Part shown: in pieces, positions 5,667 through 6,545 of the stretch
Layout: every line of letters begins with the position of its first letter
Position numbering within the stretch: the stretch's first letter is position 1
Origin: Acidobacteriota bacterium
Lineage (GTDB): Bacteria > Acidobacteriota > Thermoanaerobaculia > Multivoradales > JAHEKO01
NCBI GenBank assembly: GCA_024638355.1
Contig: JAHEKO010000038.1
Location: forward strand, 1,479-8,023
DNA: 6,545 nt
Direction: 5' to 3'
The notes under the pieces: generated by a model
Databases searched by the model: none
Seen by the model: only the letters and a program-made list of their open reading frames with translations
Told to the model about the DNA's origin: nothing
Translations under genes and position numbers: made by a program

Positions 5667-6545
5667 CAATGGTCGAAATCCGGATCCACGGGCGAGGAGG
5701 CCAGGGTGGTGTCACCCTGGCGAAGATCATCGCCAGCGCTCGCTTTCTCGAAGGGGACTCGGTGCAGGCGTTCGGGCTCTACGCCGCCGAGCGCTCGGGT
5801 GCTCCCATCCAGGCCTTCTGCCGCTTCTCGACCGAGCCGATTCGCAACAGGAATCTGATCTACGAGCCCGACCACGTCGTGGTCCTCGACCCGACCCTGA
5901 TCGGTCCGGCGCTCGCCGCCGGACTGAAGCGGGGTGGCTGGCTGATTCTGAACAGCTCGGAAGATCCCGCGGCGTTCCGCGAGCGTTTCCCCGAGTTCCG
6001 GATCGCCACGGTCGACGCCACCGAGATCGCCAGGCGGCACGAGCTGGGCACGAAAAGCCTGCCGATCGTCAACACGGCGCTGTCGGGGACGGTGGCGCGG
6101 GCGCTGGGGCTCGAGCTGGAGCGCCTGATCGAGGCGCTCGAGAGCCTCGGCTTCCAGGGGCCCAACGTGGCGGCGGCGACCGAAGCGTGGGACGCGACCC
6201 GCACCGACACCGGAGTTCTGGAAGCGAGGGTGGCGGAGCCCGAGACCGCCGCTCCGGCACCGACCCTCGCGCGCTTCCTCGAGGAGGGCGCCGTCCGGCT
6301 GCCCGGGATCCGCACCGGCCAGTGGGCGGTGCATCAGCCGAAACGTCAGCAGCAGGTGGCGCCCTGTAATCACGTCTGCCCGGCCGGCAACGACGTGCGC
6401 GGCTTTCTGCAGGAGCTGGGGCGTGATCGCGTCGACGAGGCGCTCGCGGTGCTGCTCGCCACCTCGCCGCTGCCGGGGGTCTGTGGCCGCGTCTGCCCGG
6501 CGCCGTGCATGGAGAACTGCAACCGCATCGAGCTCGACGGGGCGG
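5657..6545 (+). CDS. 2-oxoacid:ferredoxin oxidoreductase gamma domain fused to GltD-like Fe-S/flavin oxidoreductase N-terminus (cut by window edge)
   Basis: The frame stays open to the window end: 296 codons plus one base, no stop seen. ATG 5657 follows GGAGG by six bases; a second in-frame ATG (5669) is possible. Residues 5-185 form a pyruvate/2-oxoacid:ferredoxin oxidoreductase gamma subunit: HGRGGQGGVTLAKIIA (11-26), GLYAAERSGAPIQAFCRFS (40-58), VVLDPTLIG (75-83) and NTALSGTVARALGLEL (139-154). This subunit belongs to the enzyme complex that oxidises or makes 2-oxoacids with CoA and ferredoxin. After a linker of about 45 residues comes a second module, PCNHVCPAGNDVRGFLQELG (236-255), and then PLPGVCGRVCPAPCMENCNR (271-290). 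This is the two-cluster Fe-S region (Cys237, 241, 276, 280, 284, 288) found before the FAD and NAD(P)H domains of GltD-like proteins. The inferred role is linking NAD(P)H to the ferredoxin-dependent oxidoreductase. Alpha, beta and ferredoxin subunits probably follow outside the window. A separate gamma gene ending here is excluded by the continuous frame. Confidence 0.88.
   Translation, partial: MEAPMVEIRIHGRGGQGGVTLAKIIASARFLEGDSVQAFGLYAAERSGAPIQAFCRFSTEPIRNRNLIYEPDHVVVLDPTLIGPALAAGLKRGGWLILNSSEDPAAFRERFPEFRIATVDATEIARRHELGTKSLPIVNTALSGTVARALGLELERLIEALESLGFQGPNVAAATEAWDATRTDTGVLEARVAEPETAAPAPTLARFLEEGAVRLPGIRTGQWAVHQPKRQQQVAPCNHVCPAGNDVRGFLQELGRDRVDEALAVLLATSPLPGVCGRVCPAPCMENCNRIELDGA

Noticed and set aside
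5467..6369. 300-codon plus-strand open frame in the right-hand part.
   Set aside because: It is a shadow: the true frame starts at 5657 and encodes the gamma-domain fusion, running past the window end.

Overview
The window is a GC-rich bacterial chromosome segment whose third codon positions are nearly all G or C. It is densely packed, with short gene overlaps and several divergent or convergent gene pairs. It has no tRNA, rRNA, transposase or phage gene. The gene mix (DNA repair, a [NiFe]-hydrogenase maturation protease, a 2-oxoacid:ferredoxin oxidoreductase subunit) suggests a free-living bacterium with anaerobic or facultative metabolism. An acidobacterial (Thermoanaerobaculia-like) or deltaproteobacterial-grade host is plausible. 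That placement is inference only; nothing here is a phylogenetic marker.

Left part (1-3195): a DNA-repair neighbourhood. The 5' end of an endonuclease VIII gene (nei) runs leftward off the window. Divergent from it, after a 466-bp gap, lies a two-gene operon joined by an ATGA overlap: a metallo-beta-lactamase/beta-CASP-type ligase-associated DNA exonuclease and an ATP-dependent DNA ligase. A glycosylase that makes strand breaks, an end-processing nuclease and a ligase fit together as a repair set. The gap holds the most unusual structure in the window: a tandem array with a 66-69 bp period in which each complete unit folds as three successive hairpins.

Middle part (3220-4858): two divergent genes share an 82-bp gap. 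Leftward is a small membrane protein with an HERAH (HExxH) motif. Rightward is an isoprenylcysteine carboxyl methyltransferase-type membrane protein with a large unrecognised C-terminal domain. The gap carries a perfect 10-bp inverted repeat.

Right part (4867-6545): a leftward hydrogenase maturation protease gene ends 8 bp from the methyltransferase gene, and a hairpin spans both stop codons. After a 250-bp gap comes a rightward gene that leaves the window. It is a fusion of a 2-oxoacid:ferredoxin oxidoreductase gamma domain to the Cys-rich N-terminus of a GltD-like NAD(P)H/flavin oxidoreductase. A perfect 12-bp inverted repeat pairs its start codon with upstream leader sequence.

No complete new defence or mobile system is visible. 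The candidates for something undescribed are the triple-hairpin array, the start-site inverted repeats, the HExxH membrane protein, the methyltransferase's extra domain and the gamma/GltD fusion.
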